From positions 310,001 to 374,000 of the forward strand of contig NZ_JADLQN010000003.1 of the NCBI RefSeq assembly GCF_015477835.1: a stretch of DNA of 64,000 bases, given 5' to 3'. The position numbers and the translations under genes were made by a program. The number at the start of each line of letters is the position of its first letter. Within the stretch, counting starts at the first letter, position 1. The DNA is from Nocardia higoensis. Its GTDB lineage: Bacteria; Actinomycetota; Actinomycetes; Mycobacteriales; Mycobacteriaceae. Under the pieces are notes generated by a model, which was not told where the DNA came from, ran no database searches, and saw nothing but the letters and a program-made list of their open reading frames with translations. This document shows positions 27,652 to 36,878 of this stretch, one piece after another.

Positions 27652-28005
27652 CCGCCCGACGGTAGGCGATGAGCGCGTCTCGCGGTAGCGCCGAACGGGA
27701 TCGCCGGCACGACACGCTGAGTGGTCCCGCCGCGGCGGCGTGTCACGAAATGGCAACGGGCACAATGAAAGACGTGTGCCGACAGGTCCGCGGATACGGC
27801 ATAATCGCGGGTGGAACCGTCCGCGGGCCCGCGGGCCCGCGACGGGGAGGGAGGACGCGATGCGGCCGAGTCCGGTAGGCGGGCCAGGCGATACCTGCAG
27901 CCGCGGTCGCACTGGTGTGCCGACCGCTGCCCCGGCGTCACCGCATTCGCCGTGTCATTGTTGCCCACCTGTGGTCCGCGCGCTACCCATGGTCCGCACG
28001 ATGCG

Positions 28006-31000
28006 ATGACCGACATCCACCCCACTCCGCCCCGGCGTTCCCCGGTGGCCGTCATCGGCATGAGCTGCCGCCTGCCCGCCGCGGCGGATCTCGACGAGTT
28101 CCGGCAGAGGTCACACCGCGCCGCCTCGTACGCACCGGCCGCCGCGCCCCCTATCGACGGCTCACCCGGTGGATCCGACATCGGGCTGTTCGACAGCGCC
28201 TGGTTCGGCCTGCCCGACGCCGAGGCCGCCGTCCTCGATCCCCGACAGCGCGTGGCGCTCGAGGCGGTGATCGAGGCCATCGACGACGCGGGTATCGGAT
28301 ACCGGATGCGCGGCTCGGGCGCCGCAGTCGTCGTCGCGGTCGGCGCGGCGCCGGGATACCGACGCGGGCGCCCGAGCGGCGATATCGCTCAGCGGATCTC
28401 GCACGTGCTCGGCCTGCACGGCCCCGATGCGACATCGGAGAACTCCGACGGCGCACCCGACTGGGCCGAAGCCGTCTCGCGCGCCTTCGAGGACGCGTCC
28501 GTACCGTTCGTGATCGTCGCCGGGATCGATGTCGAAATCGTCAGGGGCGATTTCGGCATCGCGGGGGGCGACATCTCGGGCGGCGACATTGCTGAAGGCG
28601 ACATCTCAGGTGGCGACATCTCAGGTGGCGACATTCGCGGGAGCGACATTCGCGGGAGCGACATTCGCGGGAGCGACATTCGCGGGAGCGACATTCGCGG
28701 GAGCGACATTGGCGGGAGCGACATTGCCGGTGGCGGAAACACCGGGGCCGATATCGCCGGGGTAGAAGTAGAAGTCGCCTCTGAAGCGGGTGCCGGTGGC
28801 GGAATCGGCGGTTCCTCGCGCACCGGTGCGGTGGCCGAGGTACGGCGGGTCGCGAAAGACCGCCCCAGGCGCGGTGGCGTTGCGGCGTCCCCCGCAAGTG
28901 CGTCACCGCTGCCCGATCGGCCCGACGCCGTGCCGAGGAGCGACATCCGCTGGCGGGCGGGCTGTGGTGTGCTGATCCTGCAACGGCTCGCCGACGCGGT
29001 GCGTACCGGGAGCCGGGTATACGCCGAGATCGACTTCGCGGCAGCGGATCCGCGTGGGCAGGGCATACGGCCGTCCGATGTCGCGGGTGCCCACGAACGC
29101 GGGCCCGTCGACGCATCTCGGCAGCGCGGCGCGCCCGGATACGGCGCGAACGGTCGACTCGCGGGCGGCTCGCTGCCGGCAACCGCATCGAGGCCCCCGA
29201 GCGCATCCGTGACCGCGAATTGCTCAGGGCCTGCCAGCACCTCACGGTCCGCGGGCAGCGTTCCCCTGCGGGCAGGCGAACGGCACCCAGGCGACGCCCA
29301 TCCCGCGACAGACGCCCGGCATGCCAGCGTATCGCCGCCCACGCGGGGGTCGGTCCCCGCACATGTGACGATGCCCGCGACCCGGTCGGTGATGTCGGTG
29401 ATCGAGCGGGTGTGCGCACTCGCCGACGGGGCGCGTACGTGGCCGACCGATGACACGTCGGACCGGCCCGGGACCGAGCCGGGCATGTTCATGCCAGGCG
29501 CGTCCGTGCCGGGCACATCCCGACCAGCCGCAACCGGACCAGGCACATCCGGACCAACCGCATCCCGACCAACCGCATCGGGGCCAGACGCAACCGGACC
29601 AGGCACATCCGGACCAGGCACATCCCGACCAACCGCATCGGGGCCAGACGCAACCGGACCAGGCACATCCGGACCAGGCACATCCCGACCAGGCACATCG
29701 ATGCGGGTCGGACCGCTCGTTGTAGGGCCCGCGTGTGTCGGGCGGTCTGTGCGAACGATGGAACTGCCTGTGCTGATCACTGTGACCGGCCGCGACGCCG
29801 GTGAGTTCGGGAACGCGGCGATGCGGCTGGTCCACTACCTGCGCTATGCCGCGCCCGAGGGCGATCGCGCCGCCGAGTCCGCGGCGTTACACGCACTCTC
29901 CGCCGCGACCACCCGCTCGATCCCGATGGCCACGCGGGGCGCGGTGCTGGCCGCGGACGCGACGCACGCACGGGACCGGTTGCGGGCGCTCGCACAGGGC
30001 GAGCTCGGTGCGGGCATCGTCGGTCCGCGCACGCCGCGGCGGCGCGACCGGGTGCTGTTCCTGTTCACCGGCACCGCCGAGCGGCCGGCCAGGTTGGGGC
30101 GGGCGCTCGCCGCCCGGTATCCGGTGTTCGCGGCGGCACTGAACGAGATCGCCGACGCGGTGGTCACAGCGGGCGGTCCGCGAATCTGGACGCCGCGCTT
30201 CGGTTTTCATCCCCCAGCGACCGGATGCGCCGAGCGCGAACTCGGGCTGCTGGCGGGTTTCGTCCATCAAGTCGCGCTCGCACGACTTGTCGAATCCTGG
30301 GGCGTTCGACCGGACGCGGTGTGCGGGTACGGGTTCGGGGAGGTCGCCGCCGCGGTGGTCGCCGGAATGCTGACCGAGGCGGATGCGGCGCGACTTGCGG
30401 TCCTGCGGGCCCGGGCTGCCGCCGCCGCGCCGCCGGACGAGCGGGTCAGCGCACTGGTGAGCGCTGGTCCCGATGAGCTGGCGCGGCTGATCGAGCCGCT
30501 GCGACCGGCGGTCACCGTCGCCGCGATGCACGGCCCGCGCTCGATCCTGCTTCGCGGTGAGCTGCGCCAAATGGAGACCATCGCGCGCCGTGCGGAGCGG
30601 CGCGGCCTACAGGTCACGCTTGTCCGACGCACCGGCTTCGACTCGGTGATTCCGATGCCACCCTACCCGGATGGGCTTGCAGCACAGCCGAGTACGTGTG
30701 GCCCTCGGACATGTACGGGCGACGCGCAGACGAACACGGGCTACCCACAGGCGAACGCAGGCCACGCACAGGCGAGCACGGGCAGCATTCGGACGAACGC
30801 GGGCGGGGCACAGGCGACCCGCAGTGCCGACCGAACCGACGATGGGCTCACCCACCCGGCCCAATGGGGGATCGCCACGCCTCGACTGCCGTTCTACTCC
30901 ACCGTCCAGGCAGGACGAGTGTTTTCGTCGGAGGTGCCGGACACCCGCTACTGGACCACGGACGTCGGCGGCGCCGTACAGTTGGCGGCCGCACTGGAAC

Positions 31001-33531
31001 GGGCGGCGAGGGACGGCGCCGGGACAGTACTCGAGTTCGCGGCACATCCGGTTCTCACCAGCGACCTTCGGGAGTATCCGGAGTTCCGGGATTCGGCCCA
31101 CCCCGTCGGCGACCGCGACGACGAGGTGAGCGCGCTGCTGCTCGCGCTCGCCGAACTGTATGCCGACGGCCGGTTCGTGGAGTGGTCCGCTCAGGGGCCG
31201 TTCACCGGGGCCGCCCCGCGGCGGCGGTGGCGGCGCACGCCGGTCCGGTCACCGCTGCCGCTCCTCACCGACTGTGCCGCCGCCACGGATGCCGGGGAGT
31301 CCGGCGAGCACGCGCTCGGCGCGATCGCGCTCGTGCCCACCGGCTACTGGGTGCGCGCCGTGTTGCGCTTGGCCGCACCGGCCGAGATGATGACCGATTT
31401 CGTCGTGCACGAACGGCTCGCCCCGGACAGGCTCGGCGCCGTCGACTGCCGCGACGACGGTCCGGCCGGCATACGCGCCTATATCGAGGACGTGACCGTG
31501 GTGTCGGCGCGTCCGATGTCGGGTCCCGCGCCCGCCGACATCGTGGACTGGATGCGGGTGGTCGATACCGGCCGCTCGGCCCGGCATCGCATGCGCGAAC
31601 TCGGCGGCGCGAACTTCTACACGATGCTGCGCAGGCACCGGCTGGAATACGGTCCGCGCCGGCGCGTGCTCGGCCGACTGGAGGTCGGCGGGGGCCACGC
31701 CTTCGGCACTGTGGAAACCGTTGCGGCGAGCGTGGTCTCGATCGTCGAGGGATGCGTGCACCTTCTGGTCGCAGCCGCCCCGGAGTATCTGTCGGATCGG
31801 ACCTACCCGAGCGTGCCCGCCATCTCCGCGGTGTGGGTGGGTACGGGCGCCGAGCGGCTGATCGCGCGCGCGTATGCCACCGTGCGCGAACGCGGGCCCG
31901 ACACCGTGACCGGCGATGTCGTCGGCACCGACGACGAGGGGGTGCCGGTGCTGGCACTGTCGGGGGTGCGGATCGTCTTCGCCGAACGCGATGCGGCCTC
32001 CGAGGACGGACAGGCCGAGATCGCGCCGTTCCGTACCCAGGTCTGGCTGCCCGCGACGACCGGCACGCACGGTACCCCGCCGTCTCGGCTTCGGCGGCTG
32101 CTGGTCGTCGGCGCCTCGGAAACTGCCACACGCCTGGCTCTTTCGACGGACTCGACCGTCCCCACCGAACACGTCGCGACGGCGCCCGACGCTGCGGACG
32201 AGGCGGTGTGGGCAGCCGCCGAGGCCGGGGATCCGACCACCGGGATCGTGCTGGTCTGGCCGGACAGCGATGAACCCCACCCCGCTGCCGCCCTCGCCCG
32301 CGCCCATGAGGTCCTCACCCGCGCCGCAACCGCGGCCGGAACGGCGGGCCTGACCGTCGTGCTGCCCCGTCGGGCCCTGCGCGGCAGCGGTGGTGCGGCG
32401 ACCGCCTGGGGCGTGGCCGCACTGACCCGCACGCTTCGCCTGGAGTCGCGGCGGCGCGTCCGGGTGATCTGGGCCGATGCCGATCCGCGCGCCTTGGGAA
32501 TGCTCGCCGACCTGGTGACGATCGACGCGTCCGGCAGGCGCACAGGGACGCCGATGGTCGACACACAGTACGCCGAAACGCCTGATTCCCCGCAGAATTC
32601 GCGGTCCGGCACATCGGCGCCGAGCGAACCTCCACCGATCGCGCCGCGGCCGGACGACACGTCGCCGCAAGACTTGCCACTGAACGAGACGACGCCGCAC
32701 GACACGATGCCGAACGCCGCAGTGCCGCACGACCTGGTGCCGAGCGAGAGCGAGTCGGTGCCGAACCAGTCGGGGACCGATGTGTTGTGGGCGGACGACC
32801 TGCGGGTAGGCGCCGACGGGCTGGCCGTGCGCCGGTTCCGGCAGGCTCCGGCCGTCACCTCGCCCGCCCCGCCGATCGACCCGGGCGGCACCTACGTCGT
32901 GACCGGCGGCCTGGGGCGACGCGGCGCGGTCGCGGTGCGGTGGTTGCTCGACGCGGGCGCCCACGATGTCGTCGTCCTGACCCGCGATCCGCGCCCGGTC
33001 CCCGGGCCGCTCGACGGCCTGGAAGACCGGTTCGTGGTGGTGCGCTGCGACGTGGCCGACCGGGCCGAACTGGCGAGCGCGCTGGACGACATCCGCGAAT
33101 ACGGCTCGACCATCCGGGGCGTGGTGCACGCCGCGGAGGATTTCGAGCAGGCCGGATTCGCCACGGTGACTCCTGAGCACCTGGCACGACTCTTCGCGCC
33201 GAAGGCGCAGGCCGCGCGCTGGCTGCTCGAACTCACTGCGGCGGACCCGATCGATTTCGTGCTGCTGTTCTCCTCGGCGGCCGGTGCGCTCGGCGCGCAG
33301 AACCAGGCTGCCTACGCCGCGGCATCGGCGGCCGTGGACGCGCTGGCGGCCGGGGCACGTCGAAGACGGGTGCTCGCCTTGGGCTGGGAGATCCGCCGAT
33401 CCGGCGGCGAAACGGCGATCACCGACAGCGACCCGGCGCAGGTGGCTCATGGCGCGCACGTTCTGACCCAGGCATTGCGCAGCGGAGCACCGCATCTTCT
33501 GGTGAGCGACGAGACCGGCTCGGGTACGTGA
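28006..33531 (+). CDS. Degenerate type I polyketide-synthase-like protein (KS-AT-DH-KR, no ACP)
   Basis: 1841 residues. Residues 12-175 match the first half of a ketosynthase (PVAVIGMSCRLP, LDPRQRVALEAVIEAIDDAGI), and 316-345 match a later KS stretch (GCGVLILQRLADAVRTGSRV). The active-site Cys region is replaced (ENSDGAPDWAEAVSRAFED), and the two histidine motifs are absent. The acyltransferase domain (about 680-1000) has GYGFGE (774-779) where GHSxGE should be, so no nucleophile, and RTGFDS where FHS is normal. A DH-like double hot-dog (about 1100-1335; FYTMLRRHRLEYGPRRR) lacks a clear HxxxGxxxxP. Only the ketoreductase (about 1629-1820) looks competent: TGGLGRRG, Lys in FAPKAQAARW, Ser and Tyr in SSAAGALGAQNQAAY. 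No acyl carrier domain. Low-complexity repeat inserts sit at about 187-240, 355-580, 890-940 and 1515-1590. No PKS partners lie nearby; role unknown. Confidence 0.8.
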   Translation: MTDIHPTPPRRSPVAVIGMSCRLPAAADLDEFRQRSHRAASYAPAAAPPIDGSPGGSDIGLFDSAWFGLPDAEAAVLDPRQRVALEAVIEAIDDAGIGYRMRGSGAAVVVAVGAAPGYRRGRPSGDIAQRISHVLGLHGPDATSENSDGAPDWAEAVSRAFEDASVPFVIVAGIDVEIVRGDFGIAGGDISGGDIAEGDISGGDISGGDIRGSDIRGSDIRGSDIRGSDIRGSDIGGSDIAGGGNTGADIAGVEVEVASEAGAGGGIGGSSRTGAVAEVRRVAKDRPRRGGVAASPASASPLPDRPDAVPRSDIRWRAGCGVLILQRLADAVRTGSRVYAEIDFAAADPRGQGIRPSDVAGAHERGPVDASRQRGAPGYGANGRLAGGSLPATASRPPSASVTANCSGPASTSRSAGSVPLRAGERHPGDAHPATDARHASVSPPTRGSVPAHVTMPATRSVMSVIERVCALADGARTWPTDDTSDRPGTEPGMFMPGASVPGTSRPAATGPGTSGPTASRPTASGPDATGPGTSGPGTSRPTASGPDATGPGTSGPGTSRPGTSMRVGPLVVGPACVGRSVRTMELPVLITVTGRDAGEFGNAAMRLVHYLRYAAPEGDRAAESAALHALSAATTRSIPMATRGAVLAADATHARDRLRALAQGELGAGIVGPRTPRRRDRVLFLFTGTAERPARLGRALAARYPVFAAALNEIADAVVTAGGPRIWTPRFGFHPPATGCAERELGLLAGFVHQVALARLVESWGVRPDAVCGYGFGEVAAAVVAGMLTEADAARLAVLRARAAAAAPPDERVSALVSAGPDELARLIEPLRPAVTVAAMHGPRSILLRGELRQMETIARRAERRGLQVTLVRRTGFDSVIPMPPYPDGLAAQPSTCGPRTCTGDAQTNTGYPQANAGHAQASTGSIRTNAGGAQATRSADRTDDGLTHPAQWGIATPRLPFYSTVQAGRVFSSEVPDTRYWTTDVGGAVQLAAALERAARDGAGTVLEFAAHPVLTSDLREYPEFRDSAHPVGDRDDEVSALLLALAELYADGRFVEWSAQGPFTGAAPRRRWRRTPVRSPLPLLTDCAAATDAGESGEHALGAIALVPTGYWVRAVLRLAAPAEMMTDFVVHERLAPDRLGAVDCRDDGPAGIRAYIEDVTVVSARPMSGPAPADIVDWMRVVDTGRSARHRMRELGGANFYTMLRRHRLEYGPRRRVLGRLEVGGGHAFGTVETVAASVVSIVEGCVHLLVAAAPEYLSDRTYPSVPAISAVWVGTGAERLIARAYATVRERGPDTVTGDVVGTDDEGVPVLALSGVRIVFAERDAASEDGQAEIAPFRTQVWLPATTGTHGTPPSRLRRLLVVGASETATRLALSTDSTVPTEHVATAPDAADEAVWAAAEAGDPTTGIVLVWPDSDEPHPAAALARAHEVLTRAATAAGTAGLTVVLPRRALRGSGGAATAWGVAALTRTLRLESRRRVRVIWADADPRALGMLADLVTIDASGRRTGTPMVDTQYAETPDSPQNSRSGTSAPSEPPPIAPRPDDTSPQDLPLNETTPHDTMPNAAVPHDLVPSESESVPNQSGTDVLWADDLRVGADGLAVRRFRQAPAVTSPAPPIDPGGTYVVTGGLGRRGAVAVRWLLDAGAHDVVVLTRDPRPVPGPLDGLEDRFVVVRCDVADRAELASALDDIREYGSTIRGVVHAAEDFEQAGFATVTPEHLARLFAPKAQAARWLLELTAADPIDFVLLFSSAAGALGAQNQAAYAAASAAVDALAAGARRRRVLALGWEIRRSGGETAITDSDPAQVAHGAHVLTQALRSGAPHLLVSDETGSGT
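28628..28722. repeat. 15-bp tandem repeat inside the PKS-like gene (GSDIR insert)
   Basis: About six head-to-tail copies of GCGACATTCGCGGGA, preceded by looser copies coding for GGDIS from about 28564. Translated as a 5-residue repeat in the ketosynthase-like region exactly where the catalytic cysteine half of the domain should continue. Confidence 0.92.
29503..29700. repeat. 60-bp higher-order repeat of 15-bp units inside the PKS-like gene (PGTSGP insert)
   Basis: The 60 bases 29581-29640 are repeated at 29641-29700 with only a few changes near the end, and degenerate copies precede them. The base unit is 15 bases (CCGACCAGGCACATC and variants), coding for Pro/Gly/Thr/Ser/Ala repeats in the linker before the acyltransferase-like domain. 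Confidence 0.9.
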
Positions 33532-33559
33532 GCACGGACGGCTCGGCTGATCACGCGGC

Positions 33560-33955
33560 TCAGTTCTCGTCGCGACCGAGCAACCGATCCGTCTCGCGGC
33601 GTTCGCGTTTGGTCGGGCGACCGGACCCTCGATCGCGCCGCGGCATGGCGGCGAGCAGTTCTTTCGAGGGCGGTGGCGGACTGCGGTCGATCAGGCATTG
33701 AGCGGCGATCGGAGCGCCGACCCGTTTGGTGACGATCCGCTCCACGACGACGATGCGCTCGAGGCCGCCGACGCGGATACGCACCTCGTCACCGGGACGG
33801 ACGGGTTGAGCCGGTTTCGCGGTGGCTCCGTTGACTCGGACGTGGCCACCACGGCAGGCCTCGGCCGCCGCCGAGCGAGTGGGGAACAGCCGCACCGACC
33901 ATGTCCAGGAATCCACCCTGGCCTGTGTCGGTGCGCTCTGCTCTCGCTGCGGCAT
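33560..33955 (-). CDS. S4-domain RNA-binding protein (Hsp15-like)
   Basis: 131 residues. The S4 RNA-binding domain occupies about 14-75: RVDSWTWSVRLFPTRSAAAEACRGGHVRVNG then KPAQPVRPGDEVRIR in outline. A basic C-terminal tail (PRRDRGSGRPTKRERRETDRL) follows, as in Hsp15/HslR proteins that bind stalled 50S subunits carrying nascent chains. Actinobacterial copies are usually annotated only as S4-domain proteins. ATG at 33955. It is convergent with the PKS-like gene and lies just downstream of the NlpC/P60 gene on the same strand. Confidence 0.88.
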   Translation of the reverse strand: MPQREQSAPTQARVDSWTWSVRLFPTRSAAAEACRGGHVRVNGATAKPAQPVRPGDEVRIRVGGLERIVVVERIVTKRVGAPIAAQCLIDRSPPPPSKELLAAMPRRDRGSGRPTKRERRETDRLLGRDEN

Positions 33956-33978
33956 CCGTACCTGTGGGCTGCCGGTGA

Positions 33979-34620
33979 TCAGTCCGCGATGCGGCGGGCG
34001 GTGACGATCATGTCGGGGCGCAGCGGGGTGTAGGACACCGGCTGGCCGGACTGGACCGCGTTCAGCAGCTTGCCGTCGCCCGCGTACAGGCCGACGTGGC
34101 CGCCGCCGTTGGTCACGACGATGTCGCCGGGACGCAGCTCCTCGAACGACACCGGAGCGCCGACGTGCGACTGCTCGAAGCTGGTACGGGGAAGCTCGAT
34201 TCCGGCCTGCCGGTAGGCCCACTTGACCAGACCCGAGCAGTCGAAGCTGGACGGGCCCGCCGCGCCCCAGGAGTACATGGCGCCGACCTTGGTCTTGGCG
34301 GCGTCGAGGGCGATGTCACCGATGCTCGTCTGCTGGACGAACGGCGCCGAGGGCATCGTGAACTGGGGAAGTTGCGGCGCGGCCAGCGGCGCACCCGGCG
34401 CGGCCAGGGCCTGCTGAAGCTGCTGCTCGAGCTGCTCGACGGGCTGCTCGAACTCCTGCGGCACCGGGACGTCGAAGTCGCCGAGGCCAGGAATGTTGAT
34501 GGTGGCGGCCATGGCAGGGATGGCGGGCATCGCGCCGGTGGCGGCGACCGCACCCATGACAAGAGCACCCTTCACGGAATTCGGCACGCGCGATTCCCGC
34601 TGCAAGCTGTGTTTACCCAC
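33979..34620 (-). CDS. Secreted NlpC/P60 peptidoglycan endopeptidase
   Basis: 213 residues from a GTG start. The N terminus VPNSVKGALVMGAVAATGAM with AMAA is a signal peptide. A glutamine-rich helical spacer (FEQPVEQLEQQLQQAL) is followed by the NlpC/P60 domain from about residue 95. Catalytic Cys lies in SSFDCSGLVKWAY, His in GGGHVGLYAGDG, and LNAVQSG follows. It should cleave the D-Glu to meso-DAP bond in wall peptides, like RipA/RipB relatives, in cell separation or wall turnover. The 5' region was checked for a c-di-AMP (ydaO) riboswitch without a convincing match. Confidence 0.9.
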   Translation of the reverse strand: MGKHSLQRESRVPNSVKGALVMGAVAATGAMPAIPAMAATINIPGLGDFDVPVPQEFEQPVEQLEQQLQQALAAPGAPLAAPQLPQFTMPSAPFVQQTSIGDIALDAAKTKVGAMYSWGAAGPSSFDCSGLVKWAYRQAGIELPRTSFEQSHVGAPVSFEELRPGDIVVTNGGGHVGLYAGDGKLLNAVQSGQPVSYTPLRPDMIVTARRIAD

Positions 34621-34898
34621 CGACCTGAGTCTCCGATCGTTTCCTGCATTCCCCGCCGACCGGATCACCGTCGGGCTCGGGGCGAATACTGAAGCCCCGC
34701 ACCTCGATCGCGGTGGGCCCGGCACGACAGCCGGTACACGGTGGCCCCGACAGCCGATAAGGCGGGTGACCCAGTGGCGCCCTCCTCTTACGAAGTGACA
34801 CCCTCCACTAAGTCACGAGAAGATTACGATGCCCGACGGCGCTTGTCCAGCGGAGCGGGGTAGTGTTTCCGCGCTTTCGACAATCCCGGGCCGCTCGG

Positions 34899-35225
34899 CT
34901 ACGGCATCTGATGCCCCGCCCCGGGTGCGCCCGCCGAAGCGCGCTCGAGCTCGTCGATGCGCCGCCGGGCGTCGGCCAGCTCCAGTTCGACCTGGGCGAG
35001 CGCCTCGACCAGCGGGCCGATGGCCATATCGGCGATCAGCTCCGGGCCTACGCCTCGGTGTCGGAGCGCCCCGAGCAGGGCGGCCTTGATCACCCGCGCC
35101 CGGCGCGCACCCACGGGCACCCGCCATTCCTCGATCATCTCGGCGGCGTCATGCCGCGCCATCTCGTCGTCGACGGATTCTGCGTGGACGAATTCCTCGT
35201 CCTCGTACACGGATTCCTCGAACAT
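34899..35225 (-). CDS. Small acidic protein with C-terminal coiled coil
   Basis: 108 residues. The first 45 are strongly acidic (MFEESVYEDEEFVHAESVDD then EMIEEWRVPVG). The last 40 form a probable coiled coil (VEALAQVELELADARRRIDELERA). GGAGG sits four bases before the ATG at 35225. No known family. It is divergent from the AAA ATPase gene, 121 bases apart, which suggests common regulation or a partner role, but this is only context. Confidence 0.7.
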   Translation of the reverse strand: MFEESVYEDEEFVHAESVDDEMARHDAAEMIEEWRVPVGARRARVIKAALLGALRHRGVGPELIADMAIGPLVEALAQVELELADARRRIDELERASAGAPGAGHQMP

Positions 35226-35346
35226 GTGCCTCCGATCGGCGCGGCGGTACCTGGTGTCGGGGACGACAAGGACAAGATAGCGAAATCTACGACTTGCCGA
35301 ATACTTCGGAAGATTTCGCTGTTCGCACGCGCTACGGTGTCGGGGC

Positions 35347-36528
35347 ATGGACCCCGTGCGCAACCCGTATGCACCAGGAGCCGGCCAACGCCCGCCCGAG
35401 CTCGCCGGGCGCGACAAGCAGTTGCAGGCCTTCGACATCGTGCTGGAACGGGTCGCGCGCGGCAGGCCGGAACGCAGTGTCGTGCTCACCGGACTGCGCG
35501 GCGTCGGCAAGACGGTGTTGCTCAATCAGCTTCGCTCGGCGGCGATCTCGCGCGGGTGGGGCACCGGCAAGATCGAGGCCAGGCCCGATCAGGAGTTGCG
35601 CAGACCGCTGTCCTCGGCGCTGCACATGGCGACCAGGGCGGTGGCCATGTCGCACCGCAATCCCGAGCGGGTGGACGACTTCCTCGGCATTCTCAAGGCT
35701 TTCGCCTTGCGCGCCACCGCCGACAAGGGGATGCGCGATCGCTGGCAGCCGGGCATCGACGTGCCCGCGGTGGCGGGCCGGGCCGATTCCGGCGACATCG
35801 AAATCGATCTGGTAGAGCTGCTCGAGGAGGCCGCGGCACTGGCCGGTGACATCGGCGTGGGGATGGCGATCTTCATCGATGAGATGCAGGATCTGGGGCC
35901 CGCCGACATCTCCGCCATCTGCGGCGCCTGCCACGCACTCAGCCAGGATGCCGCGCCGCTGATCGTGGTCGGCGCGGGCCTGCCGCACCTGCCCGCCGTG
36001 CTCTCGGCCTCCAAGAGTTACTCCGAGCGGCTGTTCAGCTATCACCGCATCGATCGGCTGGACCGCGAATCCGCCGACCAGGCCCTGCTCGCGCCCGCCG
36101 AGCGCGAAGAGGTGAAGTTCACCGAGGAGGCGCTGGAAGCGTTGTACCGCAAGGCCGACGGCTATCCGTATTTCGTGCAGGCCTACGGCAAGGCGACCTG
36201 GGATCAGGCGCCGGAGAGCCCGATCACCGCCGAGGACGTCGAGGTCGCCGCCCCCGCGGCCGAGGAAGAGCTGGCGGTCGGGTTCTTCGGCTCCCGCTAC
36301 GAACGCGCCACCCCGGCCGAACGCGAGTACATGCGCGCGATGGCCGACCTGTCCGGTGACGACGGTCCGGTGGCGACCGCGGCGGTGGCCGCCGAACTGG
36401 GTCGCAAGCCCGCCTCGCTGTCCCCGGCCCGCGACGGGCTGATCAAGAAGGGGCTGATCTACTCCGCCGAGCGCGGCACCATCGGCTTCACCGTCCCGCA
36501 TTTCGGCCGCTACCTGCGCGGCGTGTGA
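35347..36528 (+). CDS. AAA ATPase (ORC/ATPase_2-like)
   Basis: 393-residue P-loop ATPase. Walker A is GLRGVGKTVLLNQL (about 49-62), Walker B/DExx is MAIFIDEMQDLGPADI, and a sensor-1-like region VVGAGLPHLPAVL follows. A helical lid and a winged-helix domain (KPASLSPARDGLIKKGLIYSAERGTI in outline) end the protein. The layout resembles Cdc6/ORC-like ATPases and the archaeal/actinobacterial ATPase_2 group with ATP-dependent nucleic-acid roles. Function not established. The N terminus DPVRNPYAPGAGQRPPELAGRD is a typical opening of this actinobacterial family. Confidence 0.82.
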   Translation: MDPVRNPYAPGAGQRPPELAGRDKQLQAFDIVLERVARGRPERSVVLTGLRGVGKTVLLNQLRSAAISRGWGTGKIEARPDQELRRPLSSALHMATRAVAMSHRNPERVDDFLGILKAFALRATADKGMRDRWQPGIDVPAVAGRADSGDIEIDLVELLEEAAALAGDIGVGMAIFIDEMQDLGPADISAICGACHALSQDAAPLIVVGAGLPHLPAVLSASKSYSERLFSYHRIDRLDRESADQALLAPAEREEVKFTEEALEALYRKADGYPYFVQAYGKATWDQAPESPITAEDVEVAAPAAEEELAVGFFGSRYERATPAEREYMRAMADLSGDDGPVATAAVAAELGRKPASLSPARDGLIKKGLIYSAERGTIGFTVPHFGRYLRGV

Positions 36529-36878
36529 ATCCGAGTCGAACAGGCGGTCTCGAACAGGATTACGGGCCGAACCACTCGGCCGGTCGCGACGATACTGATC
36601 CACCAGTGGAATATTCGGCTTGCTAGCGAAATCGCTAGATATCGGCAGACAATGCCATCCGAGCCCTAGGCGAGGACTTTCTAATGATGTCTAGGTTCTA
36701 CTCCAGATATCCGTAGAGAACGCGATCGAACCGGAGAGCCCCACCCGCAGACAGCGGGTCGGGATCGGTTGCGCATCATGTGCGTAACAGCCGGTTAGAG
36801 CGGCTAACGGGACGGCAATGGATATCGACATCCCGGCACACCGCCCCACCCCGGGGGCTCACGCCACTGGGAGATCGC
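36529..36878. other. AT-richer intergenic region with a palindrome
   Basis: 350 bases, noticeably less GC-rich than the surroundings between about 36600 and 36730. Holds the palindrome listed separately and presumably the promoter of the alpha/beta hydrolase gene; no gene is seen. Confidence 0.5.
36624..36639. promoter_or_regulatory. Perfect operator-like palindrome upstream of the alpha/beta hydrolase
   Basis: CTAGCGA-AA-TCGCTAG, 7-base arms with a 2-base centre, in an AT-rich stretch 240 bases before the hydrolase start at 36879. A dimeric repressor site is likely, protein unknown. Confidence 0.4.

Noticed and set aside
27811..28005. Upstream extension of the PKS-like gene.
   Set aside because: No ribosome site; ketosynthase homology begins at the ATG at 28006, and the extension is of shadow composition.
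21679..29700. CRISPR-like array because of regular repeats.
   Set aside because: Units are contiguous without spacers and of 15-21 bases, so they are minisatellites; no cas genes nearby.
28006..33531. Active reducing polyketide synthase and biosynthetic gene cluster.
   Set aside because: All KS and AT catalytic residues and the carrier domain are missing, and no accessory biosynthetic genes flank it.
34621..34830. c-di-AMP (ydaO) riboswitch before the NlpC/P60 gene, a common arrangement in actinobacteria.
   Set aside because: The characteristic conserved blocks were not found on the minus strand in this stretch; a covariance-model search would be decisive.
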